Assembly: GCF_000003815.2 (NCBI RefSeq)
Contig: NC_049996.1
Location: 3,766,297-3,830,296 of the forward strand
Source of the DNA: Branchiostoma floridae
Taxonomy: Eukaryota; Chordata; Leptocardii; Amphioxiformes; Branchiostomatidae
DNA length: 64,000 bases
Reading direction: 5' to 3'
The notes under the pieces are model-generated. The model saw only the letters and a list, made by a program, of their open reading frames with translations, made no database searches and had not been told where the DNA came from. Shown piece by piece: positions 33,401 to 39,256 of the stretch (within the stretch, counting starts at the first letter, position 1; each line of letters opens with the position of its first letter). The position numbers and the translations under genes are program-made.

Positions 33401-36400
33401 CTTGATGGGGACGATGTCCAGTAAACACCAAAATGGCGTCCCTGTAACAAGATAAACAAGAAATTGAAAACCTCATGCCTCTTTGAAATATTCAGAATTG
33501 TTAAAACTCGATGTCATAGTCGCATCATACGCTATAATAGTTGATACCCAAGAAGTCTTAGGCCAACCGGGTGTCCCAAATTAAGGTCATCGACCTCACT
33601 GTGTATGGATATATACCACACTGCTTTTAGGAAGGGTTGTCAGTCTGTAGTGTTGCAGTATCTGAGAATACTGCTAGGAGCCTGACGGCCCTATATCACC
33701 ATGTTTCAGGGACCTCAAAGCCAACATGCACACTAAAATTCATAAAAATCCAACAAAAGGATCTCGAGTTGAAGGTGCAAACACACACACACATGTATAC
33801 TCGAAAACAATACCGGCCACGTCGGATGTGAACCACCTTTTCCGGAGGAATACGGTGAGACAGAAGTATTATGGTAATATTTTAGAAAAAGGCGCTGATC
33901 CTTTAATGATCTAGTCTCATGCCAATTTTCTTTGCATGTTGCAAAGAGTAAATCACCCAATATCAGCTAAGCTGCCTGGGTTTGCCGTGTATTGCATTGT
34001 CTGCTATTTCAGTAGATCTAAATTTAAATCTAAACCTAAAAGTACATACAGATATTATCCGGGTATCTAACTGAAAAATCAAAAATACATAGCTTATCGC
34101 TTGTTGAAAACACTTGTCATCGCTTAAGGATTTTCAGTTATGGACTTCATCTACAACCAGAAAGGCGTCGCTTTTGTCCCACATCGGATTTAAGAAGGAC
34201 ATAATTATAGACGTAACTCCTGCTACCTTATTTGGACCAGGGTGAGTGGGGAGGGGCGTACAATCATTTCTTTGCAGGTTGCAATTTCAAACCTTGCTTT
34301 TGCTTTGTAACTAGGGGTGGGTATCGGTACAAAACTGTTTTCATTGTTGGATCTGAAAAAAAATCAGTGTGCCGGATTTTGGACCGATTAGAAAATGAAC
34401 AGATCATAACGGCAGATGTTGACGTGCTGTGGGCTTACCGGTCCAAGGAAATAAGACATAGAAGGGAAGAGTTGATAGTCATTTTTACCAAGTTTCCTCA
34501 GTCACAGTAGAAGTCGGATACACCATCAAACAGACACCTTTTGTAGCATCCTTTTGAGTATTGCCCATTTACAAGTTTTCACAAACAATCAGGTCCACGT
34601 TTATGTCTAAACCTAGTTCTCTGGACCTGTGCCGTACCTGAATTTTCTGTACCACTCCCCATCCCTATTTGCAACGGTTAAAGTGTCGTTTTGACGCAAA
34701 ACGTATTTGATAGTTCACGATATCATGATCTCTTGTGGCCTGACTTTGATGGCACTGGGGTTAAAAGCTATTTCTAACGACATCCTAGTTGGCCCTTTAG
34801 AGTATCAACCTTATGATCATTCCTCCTAGGAATGACGGCCATTTGAGTCATATGTTGACAGGAAATCGATAGATATGTCAACGCTTCTGAAAAAACGTCA
34901 ATCAAATCATGCGTATGAGAGCTTATCATGGATTCTTAGATATCATTACCACAAATGCCTTTATTTCTTCACGTGAGATTTTTTTCTTTTTGTGAGTTTC
35001 CAAGTTTTTCTTGATTCAGGATTTTTTTCTGTATTCATGAAAAAAATGTTTTGTTCACGAATCAAGCTCTATTTCTTATTGGTATTTCTTATCTTTATCT
35101 TTCATAAAGGTTTCTTAAAAAGTTGACATATAGTAACTGGTGGGAAATATGAGTAACTCGTTGACTTGGGGTCGAATGGCTTAGTGGTAAGACCAGCGCA
35201 CACGTCATCATCAAGTTACTGGTTTGATTCTTGGCAGTCATTGTAGTGCTTTTATTTTTCATCATCATCATAATCATTAGTTCTCCTTTGAGGTGCCGCA
35301 AGTGAAGTTTGACATATAGTACAGTCTGGGATACGTCGCTGTGAGAATTTCCAGGCCATCCAGACCGGTTTCTGACTCAATAAGTTTCTTCAAAGTTAGC
35401 CTTGGGTGACCAACACACGTTTGTTTTTAAACTGACTTAACAAGGCTTTCCTCATTACAATTTGGTACCTGATTTTGGTTGGGGAGTTAAAAGGTGATGG
35501 ACGGATATGTTGGGCGCCACCTTCCAATACCGTGCCCTAGACACATATTAGAGTATAATAAATAGCACATCGCTCCTGCGGCCTTAGGTTGTAGGGCCAT
35601 CTACATCATTTTTTTTTCATTCTGTTGGCTTTTACCGTTTGATAATTTCGCCTTTTTGACAAATTTTACAGTACATTTGACCTTTACATGTACTTGCTGT
35701 CATGTGTGACCCCGCGTGACATGACAGCAGCGGAACGCTACCCCGCCCGGTGGAATTAACAGTCAGCTAAGCGTGTCACTACGTCCAAATCCAATCAGTC
35801 CGTAATAGCACTTTCAATCAGACTCTAAATCCCACTGTCAGCCTTTTTCGGATTGAAGGGCGAATGAGCTACTCCCTACACGAAAAATAGGAGCTTGTTT
35901 TCTGTATCTGTATTCTGTATTGCTGTTCATTATGTAGTGCAACGTCATATTTCCACAAAAGGGGTCCGGTCGGGCAGTTTTGGGAAACAAAGAGTACGAT
36001 ATAGAATTTTGATCAGACTGTAAATCACATTCTCAGCCTTTTTCGGATTGAAGGGCGAATGAGCTACTCTCTACACGAAAAACTGGACAGCTTGTTGTCT
36101 CTGCCTGTCTTGCTGTCCACCTTCTAGTGCAACGTCATATTTCCACAAAGCCTGTCAAAGGGGCCCGGTCGGGAAGTTTGGGGGAACGAAAAGTACGATA
36201 TAGATTTTCAACCAGACCCTAAATCCCACTGTGAGCCTTATCCGGATTGAAGGACAAACGGGAGAGCTTGTTTTCTCTATCACTGGTCCCCTTGTAGCAT
36301 TATATCAACGTCATATTTCCACAAAGGGTTAAGGCCGGGAGGTTTTTGGGAACGAAAAGTACGATAAAGGATTAAAGACAACAAGAATACATAACGTACA

Positions 36401-39256
36401 AAAAATACGATAAAGAATTAAAGACAACAAAAATACAAAACATCAACAATAGTTTCGAATTCTGCATATCTATAAGCACGAATTTTTCATTTCTGTCAAC
36501 AGCCCGGCCGGGCCCCGGGTAGGAAATGTAACGTACGCCATAGGAGGCTAGTTTCCTGGCTGTTTCCGTGTAGCATCTTTTTCATAGACGAGTTGCTATA
36601 GCTTGCTAGTCCCCAATCCCTTTATTAAACGTTCTCGATGTACCTCTTCGAAAAGAGGAACCCAGTTTTTGTTTCACACATACACTCTACCCCCTCCCCT
36701 CAACACACACACACATAAACACAAAAAACAGCCCTATTGGCAAAGGTAACAGCACTAATTCTACGCAAATGACCTGTAGAGCAACCCTAGTTGCAAATAG
36801 GCATTAACGTATGACGGCACGCAAAGGGGAGAGCCCTGAATTACATTTCCGAATCATATGGTTGTTGACATTTACGCCCTTTCTGCATGAATCAAGTTAG
36901 AAGATGGTCTTTAGTTCCGCCCTTGAATCGTACTGACCCAATTGTGTCACACATGATGGATAGGGGTGGCCATGGGGTATGGCCTGGCTCAATCTCAAAT
37001 TAATCCCGGGCTTAATTACATTACAGGTAGCGAGTTTGGGGGACGAAATTTGATTAACGTTTCGTGCGTTTGAATTGCAGAGCGAGGAAGGTCTAAATTG
37101 AAGTCTAACTATATGTGTCAGTCATGCGAGTACAATATGGCAAAACGTGACACACTGGGGGGCAACGAAACAGATTAGGTGACATCGTGTTGAGTAGTGG
37201 TTAGAGTGTTGTCCCCAAACTTGAGGGCCCTGTGTTTCATTCCCAACATGCCCCGGTGATGTGCCATTGGGAAAGACATTTTACACGACTCGTTCCGCTA
37301 AGATGAAAATAGGTACCTAGCTTGGTTAAGGGTTGTCCCTTAAGTATGATGTTTAATTTATCTATTAATCTTGTAGGGTGATCTCTTCAGTTTTAAATGG
37401 AGGTTTCGTGTTATAGGTAGGCCTTAACTTGAGGCTAAAGACTAGGCCCTTTTGTTTGTTTGAACCTTTATTTACTTATGAGAAGCTCAAATCGGCCAGC
37501 AGGCCGCTTTTCATTGAGGTCATGAGGGAGGTAAAATTTGATAGGAATCTTTGTAAGGATTAAGTTCCGATTGTACCGGTACCCACCGGGGAAGTATCCC
37601 CGGCCGGGCTACGAAGCGACAAATTTGTCACGGTGGACTGCCGGAAACTTGGGGGGTACCCATCGATGTTCCCAACGGGTAGGTCATGGCGAATATTTGT
37701 AACCGGGTCCCGGATGCATTTCAAGTCCGATTTAAAATAAACCCGGGTCCCGGCCGTGCTCAAAGATATCCCGGGAGCCGCAACCACTTACAGAGCCTCT
37801 TTTTCCTATTGGGACCTAAGCCTAAATTGGTTACTTCAAGAAAATCTAATAAGATGAATTGTTGCGATTTTCACACTTGTTAAACTTTCATCGTATTAGC
37901 AAGCCACTGATAAACTTCAAAGTTTGGTTTTACGTCAATCAAAGCAATGCTCCAACTTAACTTTACTTCAAAACATACATCTTTTGACATGTAGTTTTCT
38001 GTTAACATCTTTGGCATAACCGCAAATGAGCAGCTCTTCTAAAATCCACCTGCGCTCATTCTAGAAACGTGATGAGTGTAGAAAGGTAATGGTAACTTTT
38101 AAAGGTTGTCAACTTTCAAAAGCGTTCCAATATGAGATAAACCAGGTGGTAACATTTACAGCTGCCAGAATCGTGATAGACCAGTCGCTGGTATATGTCA
38201 AGCAGTGACGCTAGGGACGTCCGTAGGATAGGACAGAGATGTGAGAAAAGCCACACCACGAGAACGCTTAAGAGTCCAACGTGACGGTCATAATCTCTAA
38301 GCAGATCTTGCGGTGGCGTAAGATAGTATCACAAGCTGGTGAAGGAGTTTAGCTGGCAGAGGAGTTTAATACGCCACCCCACCGCAAGGGCCTGTGAAAC
38401 TCCTTCCCCAGCTATGACTCGCTATAGCCTTACAAAACAATCGTACATTGCACAATTTATAAAAATAAGTGTTTTTTTTAATGTACAGATCTGTGATTAT
38501 TCGGGAACTCCCCCAAACGGGGTGGGGGGAGGGGGTGGTTGCTTAACATACACATCTGAATTGACGATGCGACTCCTTTATAGTGGTACCCAGACCGAAG
38601 AAGCTGGCTTTATAGAATTTGAACCAGACGTGAAAGATCTAATCGAGGGTGCACAGGCCACTGAACGACGCGGACAATAAAGACTAAATGTGAGTACATA
38701 CGTGTTTATATATTCAAGTCCGTAAGTCCTAACCCCTACTAGACTCCACAGGTTGCTGGAAAATGATTGAAATTGGACAACTATAGACGTATAACTCGCC
38801 AGACGAGTTAGCTGGGTCGCAAACTATACTCTTTGGACAGCTAACGCCACTGGCATGTTATGTGTCTACATCTGTCAACTTTCTGTCAACTTTCCGTTTT
38901 TTACGGTGTCTGTAGAGTTTGGCAGAGGCTTAGAATTTCGTACGGACATCATACGGACTTGATTATATACGCACGTGTGAACCCGGCTTAAGAGAAACAA
39001 AACAAAACAAGAAAGCACATACCGTTCTTTTTGTAAAACATGACTTCCGTCTTGAACTCATCTTTCTCTTCCAAGGCGCTTTCGATCTGACTAATCTGGA
39101 TCTCGCTGGTCTCGTTGCCGTACAGGAACTTGCAGGCGCAGCCCTTCTGCATGACCTCCGCCCTCGCGAACCCCGTGAGCTCGCAGAACCCATCGGAGCA
39201 GTAGACGATGGGGTACACATTGGCCACCTGAGCGTTCCCCAGCACAAAATTGCTGT
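8353..39256 (-). CDS. KCNH8-like: ELK-family voltage-gated potassium channel gene (KCNH3/4/8-like), 16 exons, first exon missing
   Basis: The gene encodes a plasma-membrane K+ channel subunit that assembles as a tetramer and passes a voltage-gated outward current. The coding exons, in order, are 39256-39023, 33441-33304, 30282-30149, 28342-28090, 27650-27493, 22978-22780, 21910-21740, 21373-21269, 20835-20636, 20090-19984, 19458-19316, 18340-18120, 15619-15429, 12810-12632, 9640-9543 and 8769-8353. Every junction is GT-AG and in phase, giving about 981 residues: PAS domain 1-110, S1-S6 about 190-480, C-linker and CNBHD about 480-690, acidic linker, basic exon 15, coiled coil and Ser-rich tail. 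ELK rather than EAG or ERG is supported by [27 protein letters not shown], the [17 protein letters not shown] motif and the LPSISEDDE acidic cluster, all very close to vertebrate KCNH8. Exon 1 (start Met plus about 25 residues) was not found up to 64000. Exon 15a (14142) is an alternative to or addition for exon 15b. Confidence 0.93.
8844..9028. repeat. 185 bp direct repeat, copy 2
   Basis: This is a near-identical copy of 7649-7833 in the same orientation, about 1195 bp away. It sits in intron 16, about 75 bp upstream (in gene orientation) of the terminal exon. The two copies thus bracket the last exon and the start of its 3' UTR. Confidence 0.8.
9222..9542. repeat. Minisatellite with TGACGTAG units, abutting the exon 16 donor
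   Basis: About nine degenerate units of 30-40 bp, consensus near CCATTTTGATGACGTAG followed by RTTGTAACCCA, fill intron 16 up to the exon border. The last unit, ending TGACGTAC at 9535-9542, supplies the GTACGTCA bases of the exon 16 splice donor on the minus strand. Most units contain TGACG, half of a cAMP-response element. Confidence 0.75.
9543..9640 (-). CDS. KCNH8-like: ELK channel exon 16: start of the C-terminal coiled coil
   Basis: The acceptor is TTTTCTACAG before GGGAATCG; the donor is AAACAG followed by GTACGTC. It encodes about 32 residues, including [17 protein letters not shown] and TVDRLDKQ, an amphipathic heptad stretch completed by exon 17. It opens needing one base from the preceding exon (phase 1), which fits either donor of exon 15b, and ends in phase 0. 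The link to KCNH8 is through position and the joined heptad pattern rather than strong residue identity. Confidence 0.82.
10217..10407. mobile_element. MITE of the CCGGCCGGG palindrome family, copy 3
   Basis: Terminal inverted repeats TAAGGCGTAGGTCCCA and TGGGACCTATGCCTTA flank the element, with one mismatch. The left arm holds GGGGCCCGGCCGGGATG; the right arm holds CCCGGCCGGGCCCCGGG. The interior resembles copy 2 at 4.03 kb (GTTTGCGGAAACGAAA, then ATATACACAAATTAT). This is the best-preserved copy in the window. Confidence 0.78.
10408..12592. other. Intron 15 interior: no exon seen, one SINE-like sequence
   Basis: This is AT-rich intron between exons 16 and 15b. A 115-codon plus-strand open frame (11314-11661) overlaps an AT-rich stretch and resembles no family. 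A tRNA-derived SINE remnant lies at about 11740-11890. Nothing else could be supported. Confidence 0.5.
11740..11890 (+). mobile_element. tRNA-derived SINE remnant
   Basis: A B-box-like GGGTTCGAATCTT lies at 11779-11791, preceded at about the right distance by a weak A-box-like TTTGGTTAGCGTCG. It is followed by the tail seen in other copies here (CCCAGGGGAAGACATCTTACAC, then CCACTTGACTCAGGTGGA). The tail shows this is a SINE and not a tRNA gene. Confidence 0.6.
12632..12810 (-). CDS. KCNH8-like: ELK channel exon 15b: basic FEFPSR-type C-terminal exon
   Basis: The acceptor is CCATTTTCAG before GTTTGTCG. The exon completes an Arg with exon 14 to read [29 protein letters not shown]. The vertebrate KCNH8 tail has the comparable LSPRIVDGIEDG followed by a TFDF segment, so exon identity is supported. 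The distal half is GC-rich, encoding a Pro/Ser/Ala/Gly linker ([14 protein letters not shown]). Two phase-1 donors are possible: GCGCAG/GTGACA (end 12632, used here) and CCCGCAG/GTTTAA (end 12593, adding 13 residues). Both splice in frame to exon 16. A homologous exon lies 1.3 kb upstream (15a). Confidence 0.85.
12886..12922. promoter_or_regulatory. Two perfect TGACGTCA (CRE) palindromes 14 bp apart
   Basis: ATGACGTCAT followed by TTTC and then TGACGTCAT gives two full cAMP-response-element palindromes just upstream of exon 15b (gene orientation), after an AAGATGG motif. The sequence is seen directly; a regulatory role is only a possibility. Confidence 0.35.
12923..13985. other. Intron between exons 15a and 15b, no exon seen
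   Basis: AT-rich intron. Several loosely repeated phrases (GATGGMYAAAGTRT, ACAATG, and variants of TGTCCAACAAAGAAAG) recur between about 13430 and 13910, suggesting an old, degraded tandem array. No coding segment was supported. Confidence 0.45.
13998..14142 (-). CDS. KCNH8-like: ELK channel exon 15a: duplicate of exon 15b, alternative or terminal
   Basis: The acceptor is TGTCTTGAATGTAG before ATCGATAG. Read in the phase left by exon 14, it gives [27 protein letters not shown], plainly homologous to exon 15b ([26 protein letters not shown]). The frame stays open to a TGA at 14000-13998. Three uses fit the sequence: a short terminal exon ending at this stop; a phase-2 donor (ATTCG/GTACGA, end 14026) making a 117 nt cassette that splices in frame into exon 15b; or a phase-1 donor (CGAA/GTACAG, end 14066) that would replace exon 15b. 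None of the donors is strong, so which is used is unknown. Conservation of the motif argues for a functional exon rather than a relic. Confidence 0.65.
14143..15428. other. Intron 14, no exon seen
   Basis: This is the intron between exon 14 and exon 15a. Near exon 15a it contains AAGATGG- and CCGCCATG-type motifs. No repeat of clear family membership or coding exon was recognised. Confidence 0.5.
15429..15619 (-). CDS. KCNH8-like: ELK channel exon 14: acidic linker after the CNBHD
   Basis: The acceptor is TTTCTGTCATTTATTAG and the donor CCAAG/GTTAGG. The 63 complete codons begin [20 protein letters not shown] and continue through a run of Asp/Glu (ELEDDDD) and a Pro-rich stretch to NLSPR. 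Vertebrate KCNH8 has RLPSIVEDEEEEEE at the same place, so this is a conserved acidic cluster of the subfamily. The exon opens in phase 0 and ends in phase 2, matching both versions of exon 15. Confidence 0.88.
15620..18119. other. Intron 13: no exon; one dispersed repeat
   Basis: The intron holds a dispersed element at about 15762-15858 (described separately). Around 17450-17360 the minus strand has a short open frame ending at a donor-like CAGGAAG/GTAAAC, but no upstream AG acceptor and no match to the channel, so it is not called. Confidence 0.5.
15762..15858 (-). repeat. Dispersed element with GTGTCGCT and CAATACTGACTGG, copy
   Basis: The block reads CGTTTTGGTGACC, CTGTCACCTTCCTGAAGG, CAATACTGACTGG, then GCTAGGTGTCGCT and GCGGTTCCAAACGC. 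The same order, forward or reversed, occurs near 27780-27890 and 46088-46185, with partial copies near 24918-25045, 44895-44965 and 48700-48790. Being multi-copy and non-coding, it looks like a short mobile element of unknown class. Confidence 0.65.
18120..18340 (-). CDS. KCNH8-like: ELK channel exon 13: second half of the CNBHD
   Basis: The acceptor is CTTCCAACACAG before GAAAAGG; the donor is GAGGAG/GTAATG. It encodes [16 protein letters not shown], then [19 protein letters not shown] and [19 protein letters not shown], ending GCDTGEE. This is the C-terminal half of the cyclic-nucleotide-binding homology domain, with KALTYCDLQ and HDLTFNLR almost as in KCNH8. In KCNH channels this domain does not bind cAMP strongly and instead couples the C-linker to the PAS domain. 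The 5' end of this exon has been copied four times into the adjacent intron. Confidence 0.95.
18403..18480. repeat. (GT)n microsatellite
   Basis: A GT run interrupted by TATG and GCGCGC lies in intron 12, about 65 bp upstream (gene orientation) of exon 13 and between the functional exon and its first decayed copy. Confidence 0.9.
18500..19080 (-). pseudogene. Four decayed tandem copies of the exon 13 5' end, with MITE half-arms between them
   Basis: Segments at about 18501-18566, 18681-18741, 18841-18902 and 19017-19077 each match the exon 13 acceptor region and its first 15-20 codons. On the minus strand copy 1 reads [16 protein letters not shown] and copy 2 [13 protein letters not shown], both open. 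The splice AG is changed in copies 1, 2 and 4 (CACTGG, AAATGG and CACCGG instead of CACAGG). Copy 3 keeps CACAGG but has TGA as its second complete codon. Between copies lie segments with GGCGGCCATTTTGGAT and CTCGTTATGAAA that match one arm of the palindromic element at 24635. The unit is about 160-180 bp. None of the copies can replace exon 13. Confidence 0.85.
19316..19458 (-). CDS. KCNH8-like: ELK channel exon 12: first half of the CNBHD
   Basis: The acceptor is CTTGTCTCACAAG before GTCCTTG; the donor is ATTTTAG/GTGGGT. Completing an Arg with exon 11, it reads [19 protein letters not shown], then [19 protein letters not shown] and [10 protein letters not shown]. These are the beta-roll strands of the CNBHD, nearly identical to KCNH8 ([13 protein letters not shown] and FVCSGSMEV). 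Phases 2 and 1 at the ends match exons 11 and 13. Confidence 0.95.
19984..20090 (-). CDS. KCNH8-like: ELK channel exon 11: C-linker
   Basis: The acceptor is CCCGTTTTAG before ATGATGAAAG; the donor is TTTAAG/GTACTA. It encodes [19 protein letters not shown] and [17 protein letters not shown], the distal C-linker helices that lead from S6 to the CNBHD. KCNH8 has [20 protein letters not shown] here. The exon is 107 nt and goes from phase 0 to phase 2. Confidence 0.94.
20636..20835 (-). CDS. KCNH8-like: ELK channel exon 10: S6 and proximal C-linker
   Basis: The acceptor is TTTTCTTACAG before CCTTGATG; the donor is GTCGAT/GTATGT. It encodes [19 protein letters not shown], the end of S6 with the activation gate region, followed by [18 protein letters not shown] and [14 protein letters not shown] of the C-linker, ending GIDKVD. 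KCNH8 has [21 protein letters not shown] at the same place. A CAAA microsatellite lies just outside the donor (20600-20622). Confidence 0.96.
21269..21373 (-). CDS. KCNH8-like: ELK channel exon 9: pore helix and selectivity filter
   Basis: The acceptor is TTTTTCCGTTGCAG; the donor is GGAG/GTAAAC. It encodes [19 protein letters not shown] followed by [23 protein letters not shown] is the K+ selectivity filter in the GFG form typical of the KCNH family (GYG in most other K+ channels). The pore helix and start of S6 are essentially identical to vertebrate ELK channels. Confidence 0.97.
21740..21910 (-). CDS. KCNH8-like: ELK channel exon 8: S5-pore turret loop
   Basis: The acceptor is TATTTTTTAAAG before GGTGGTTG; the donor is CTTACAG/GTAAGC. 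It encodes [10 protein letters not shown], a variable extracellular turret, then [12 protein letters not shown] joining the pore helix. Three N-glycosylation sequons (NRS, NST and NFT) occur within 12 residues, and two Cys lie in the window (one in GCGT). KCNH8 has a single NNT sequon in this region. The flanks WL-EL and SAY align well, while the middle is lineage-specific. Confidence 0.92.
22361..22373 (-). promoter_or_regulatory. Perfect DR1 motif AGGTCAAAGTTCA (HNF4/RXR type)
   Basis: On the minus strand the bases read AGGTCAAAGTTCA, the textbook DR1 form bound by HNF4 and RXR-type receptors. It lies in intron 7. A second perfect DR1 (AGGTCAAAGGTCA, minus strand) is at 51064-51076. Binding is not shown. 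Confidence 0.3.
22780..22978 (-). CDS. KCNH8-like: ELK channel exon 7: S4 voltage sensor, S4-S5 linker and S5
   Basis: The acceptor is ATTTTTTTCAG before ACTTCTTTC; the donor is GAATTGG/GTGAGT. It encodes [19 protein letters not shown], the S4 helix with Lys and Arg at every third position, then [19 protein letters not shown] and the S5 helix [17 protein letters not shown], ending [11 protein letters not shown]. It aligns closely with KCNH8 ([19 protein letters not shown]). One difference is RLAR where KCNH8 has RLLR. Confidence 0.97.
24635..24810. mobile_element. Long-palindrome MITE (CAATAAGTGTCATTCC arms)
   Basis: Two arms of about 75 bp (CAATAAGTGTCATTCCAGAT start; GCGGCCATTTTGGATTTCCC; CACCAAAACGAGGC) are mirrored with few mismatches, around a short centre near 24715-24730. 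The right end is ATCTGGAATGACACTTATTG. Such a near-complete palindrome could fold into a hairpin. Single arms of the same family sit between the decayed exon 13 copies at 18.5-19.0 kb. Confidence 0.82.
24918..25045. repeat. Dispersed element, partial copies in both directions
   Basis: This segment contains TGACCGTCTTTCACCTTCGTCAG, split here as TTTCACCTTCGTCAGGG and CAATACTGACTGG, and further on CGACGGTCACCAAAACGTTGG in reverse. It therefore forms a loose inverted pair. The phrases match the element at 15762. Confidence 0.5.
27325..27408. repeat. Tandem 17 bp array with CAAGATGGC cores, hairpin-forming
   Basis: GGCGGCCATCTTGAAT is repeated three times in a row, followed by two reversed versions (GGCCGCCATTTTGGAT and GGCCGCCATGTTGAAT). 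On the minus strand the array gives repeated CAAGATGGCCGCC, close to the YY1 consensus AAGATGGCGGC. It ends 85 bp from the exon 6 donor. Confidence 0.8.
27493..27650 (-). CDS. KCNH8-like: ELK channel exon 6: S2-S3
   Basis: The acceptor is TTTTTTTTCTAG before ATATTATAC; the donor is GAAATC/GTAAGT. It encodes [19 protein letters not shown], then [19 protein letters not shown] and [15 protein letters not shown], covering the inner end of S2, the S2-S3 loop and S3. KCNH8 has [19 protein letters not shown] and [20 protein letters not shown], an almost continuous match. Confidence 0.96.
27777..27895 (-). repeat. Dispersed element with GTTGCTGCTAATAG, copy in intron 5
   Basis: GACGTTTCAATCTGTCACC, CTTCTTCAGGGAAATTCTGA, then GCAGCATAGGGGTTGCTGC and TACTGTCCCAAACC follow the same order as the element at 15762-15858 and, reversed, at 46088-46185. 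Confidence 0.55.
28090..28342 (-). CDS. KCNH8-like: ELK channel exon 5: S1 and start of S2
   Basis: The acceptor is GTGCTCTTCCAG before GGGTTTAT; the donor is ATCGTAG/GTAAGA. It encodes [19 protein letters not shown], then [19 protein letters not shown] and [19 protein letters not shown] (S1), a short extracellular loop and [14 protein letters not shown] (S2). KCNH8 has [20 protein letters not shown] and [15 protein letters not shown]. It opens in phase 0 and ends in phase 1. Confidence 0.96.
28343..30148. other. Intron 4: one MITE, no exon
   Basis: Apart from the MITE at 29766-29970 and AT-rich DNA, nothing coding was recognised. Exon 4 joins exon 5 directly (KKLNS-GFISDK). Confidence 0.55.
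29766..29970. mobile_element. MITE with TACTGTAAA termini and GTTCGCGG repeats
   Basis: The left end TACTGTAAAATGTAAATGC then TTTAAGTTCGCGGGTATTTAA is mirrored by GAATATTTCTGCATTGAATT and TTACAGT at the right end. Internal TTCGCGGTG and TTTAATTTCACGG motifs occur twice. Length is about 205 bp, with no reading frame. Confidence 0.7.
30149..30282 (-). CDS. KCNH8-like: ELK channel exon 4: basic ELK signature before S1
   Basis: The acceptor is TTTGGCTGTAG before ACGTTAAC; the donor is AACAGC/GTGAGT. It encodes [14 protein letters not shown], then [17 protein letters not shown], then [13 protein letters not shown]. [16 protein letters not shown] is a signature of ELK (KCNH3/4/8) channels and separates them from EAG and ERG. 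The opening phase accepts both candidate donors of exon 3. Confidence 0.95.
30283..33303. other. Intron 3: hAT-like element, no exon
   Basis: AT-rich intron of 3 kb with one GC-richer element at 31166-31732 described separately. No coding exon was recognised, and none is needed by the KCNH8 alignment. Confidence 0.55.
31166..31732. mobile_element. Candidate hAT-type non-autonomous element (CAGGGCTCGAA termini)
   Basis: Perfect 11 bp inverted ends CAGGGCTCGAA and TTCGAGCCCTG bound 567 bp. Subterminal TTGTGCACCTAA and TTAGGTGCAC are also inverted. CAGGGNTCGA-type ends are common in hAT elements, but the flanking 8-mers do not match, so a target-site duplication was not seen. The interior at 31490-31680 is GC-richer and open in several frames, without a transposase match; it may be a captured or degraded segment. 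Confidence 0.6.
33304..33441 (-). CDS. KCNH8-like: ELK channel exon 3: end of the PAS domain
   Basis: The acceptor is CTTGTTACAG before GGACGCC. It encodes [19 protein letters not shown], then [16 protein letters not shown], the last strands of the N-terminal PAS (eag) domain, and a short acidic stretch [14 protein letters not shown]8 has [30 protein letters not shown] in the same place. Two donors fit in frame: AACG/GTAGGA (end 33304, used here) and AAAG/GTGCTT (end 33289), differing by 15 nt and five residues. Confidence 0.95.
34312..34667. mobile_element. MITE with TAGGGGTGGGTA ends, copy 1
   Basis: The left end TAGGGGTGGGTATCGGTAC is mirrored by CCACTCCCCATCCCTA at the right. The interior (GGACCGATTAGAAAATGAAC, GAGTTGATAGTCATTT and CACAAACAATCAGGTC) is shared with the copy at 55.0-55.37 kb and in part with 41994. 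No transposase is present. Confidence 0.7.
35168..35240 (+). mobile_element. tRNA-derived SINE fragment
   Basis: GAATGGCTTAGTGGTAAGAC resembles an A box (TGGCTTAGTGG), followed about 35 bp on by the B-box-like TGGTTTGATTCTT. No tail and no complete cloverleaf is seen, so a tRNA gene is unlikely. Confidence 0.45.
35890..36540. repeat. Tandem pieces of the CCGGCCGGG MITE family
   Basis: The block GATTGAAGGGCGAATGAGCTAC, given here as TTGAAGGGCGAATGAGC, plus CAACGTCATATTTCCACAAA and GGTCGGGAAGTTTGGG, occurs three times with drift (starting near 35850, 36045 and 36240; period about 190). It ends at CCCGGCCGGGCCCCGGG near 36503-36519, identical to the right arm of the MITE at 10.2 kb. A nested or tandemly amplified element is the simplest reading. 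Confidence 0.65.
37186..37335 (+). mobile_element. tRNA-derived SINE
   Basis: GTGTTGAGTAGTGGTTAG (A-box-like) and GTGTTTCATTCCC (B-box-like) are followed by the shared SINE tail GCCATTGGGAAAGACATTTTAC and GATGAAAATAGGTACCTAG, which also occurs at 50.2, 52.4 and 61.7 kb. Confidence 0.65.
38304..38391. repeat. Imperfect inverted repeat CTTGCGGTGGCGTA
   Basis: CTTGCGGTGGCGTA at the left is mirrored by TACGCCACCCCACCGCAAG at the right, where the right arm carries five extra bases. The loop contains GAAGGAGTTTAGCTGGC and a related AGAGGAGTTTAA. Function is unknown. Confidence 0.6.
39023..39256 (-). CDS. KCNH8-like: ELK channel exon 2: core of the N-terminal PAS (eag) domain
   Basis: The acceptor is CGTTTTTACAG before ACAGCAAT; the donor is AAGAACG/GTATGT. 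It encodes [18 protein letters not shown], then [18 protein letters not shown], then [17 protein letters not shown] and [20 protein letters not shown]8 reads [21 protein letters not shown] and EEKTEFKGEIMFYKKNG. The PAS domain docks on the CNBHD and tunes gating. The exon opens needing one base from exon 1, at the point where vertebrate KCNH8 exon 1 ends (after DGT). Exon 1 itself was not found. Confidence 0.96.

Larger units (their letters stand above)
33442..39022. other. Intron 2: MITE and SINE rich, no exon
   Basis: This 5.6 kb intron splits the PAS domain. It holds a GGTGGGTATCGG-type MITE (34312), tRNA-derived SINEs (35168 and 37186), a cluster of CCGGCCGGG-family pieces (35890-36540 and 37580-37770) and an inverted repeat (38304). 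No coding exon is needed: exons 2 and 3 join as KKNG-TPFW. Confidence 0.6.
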
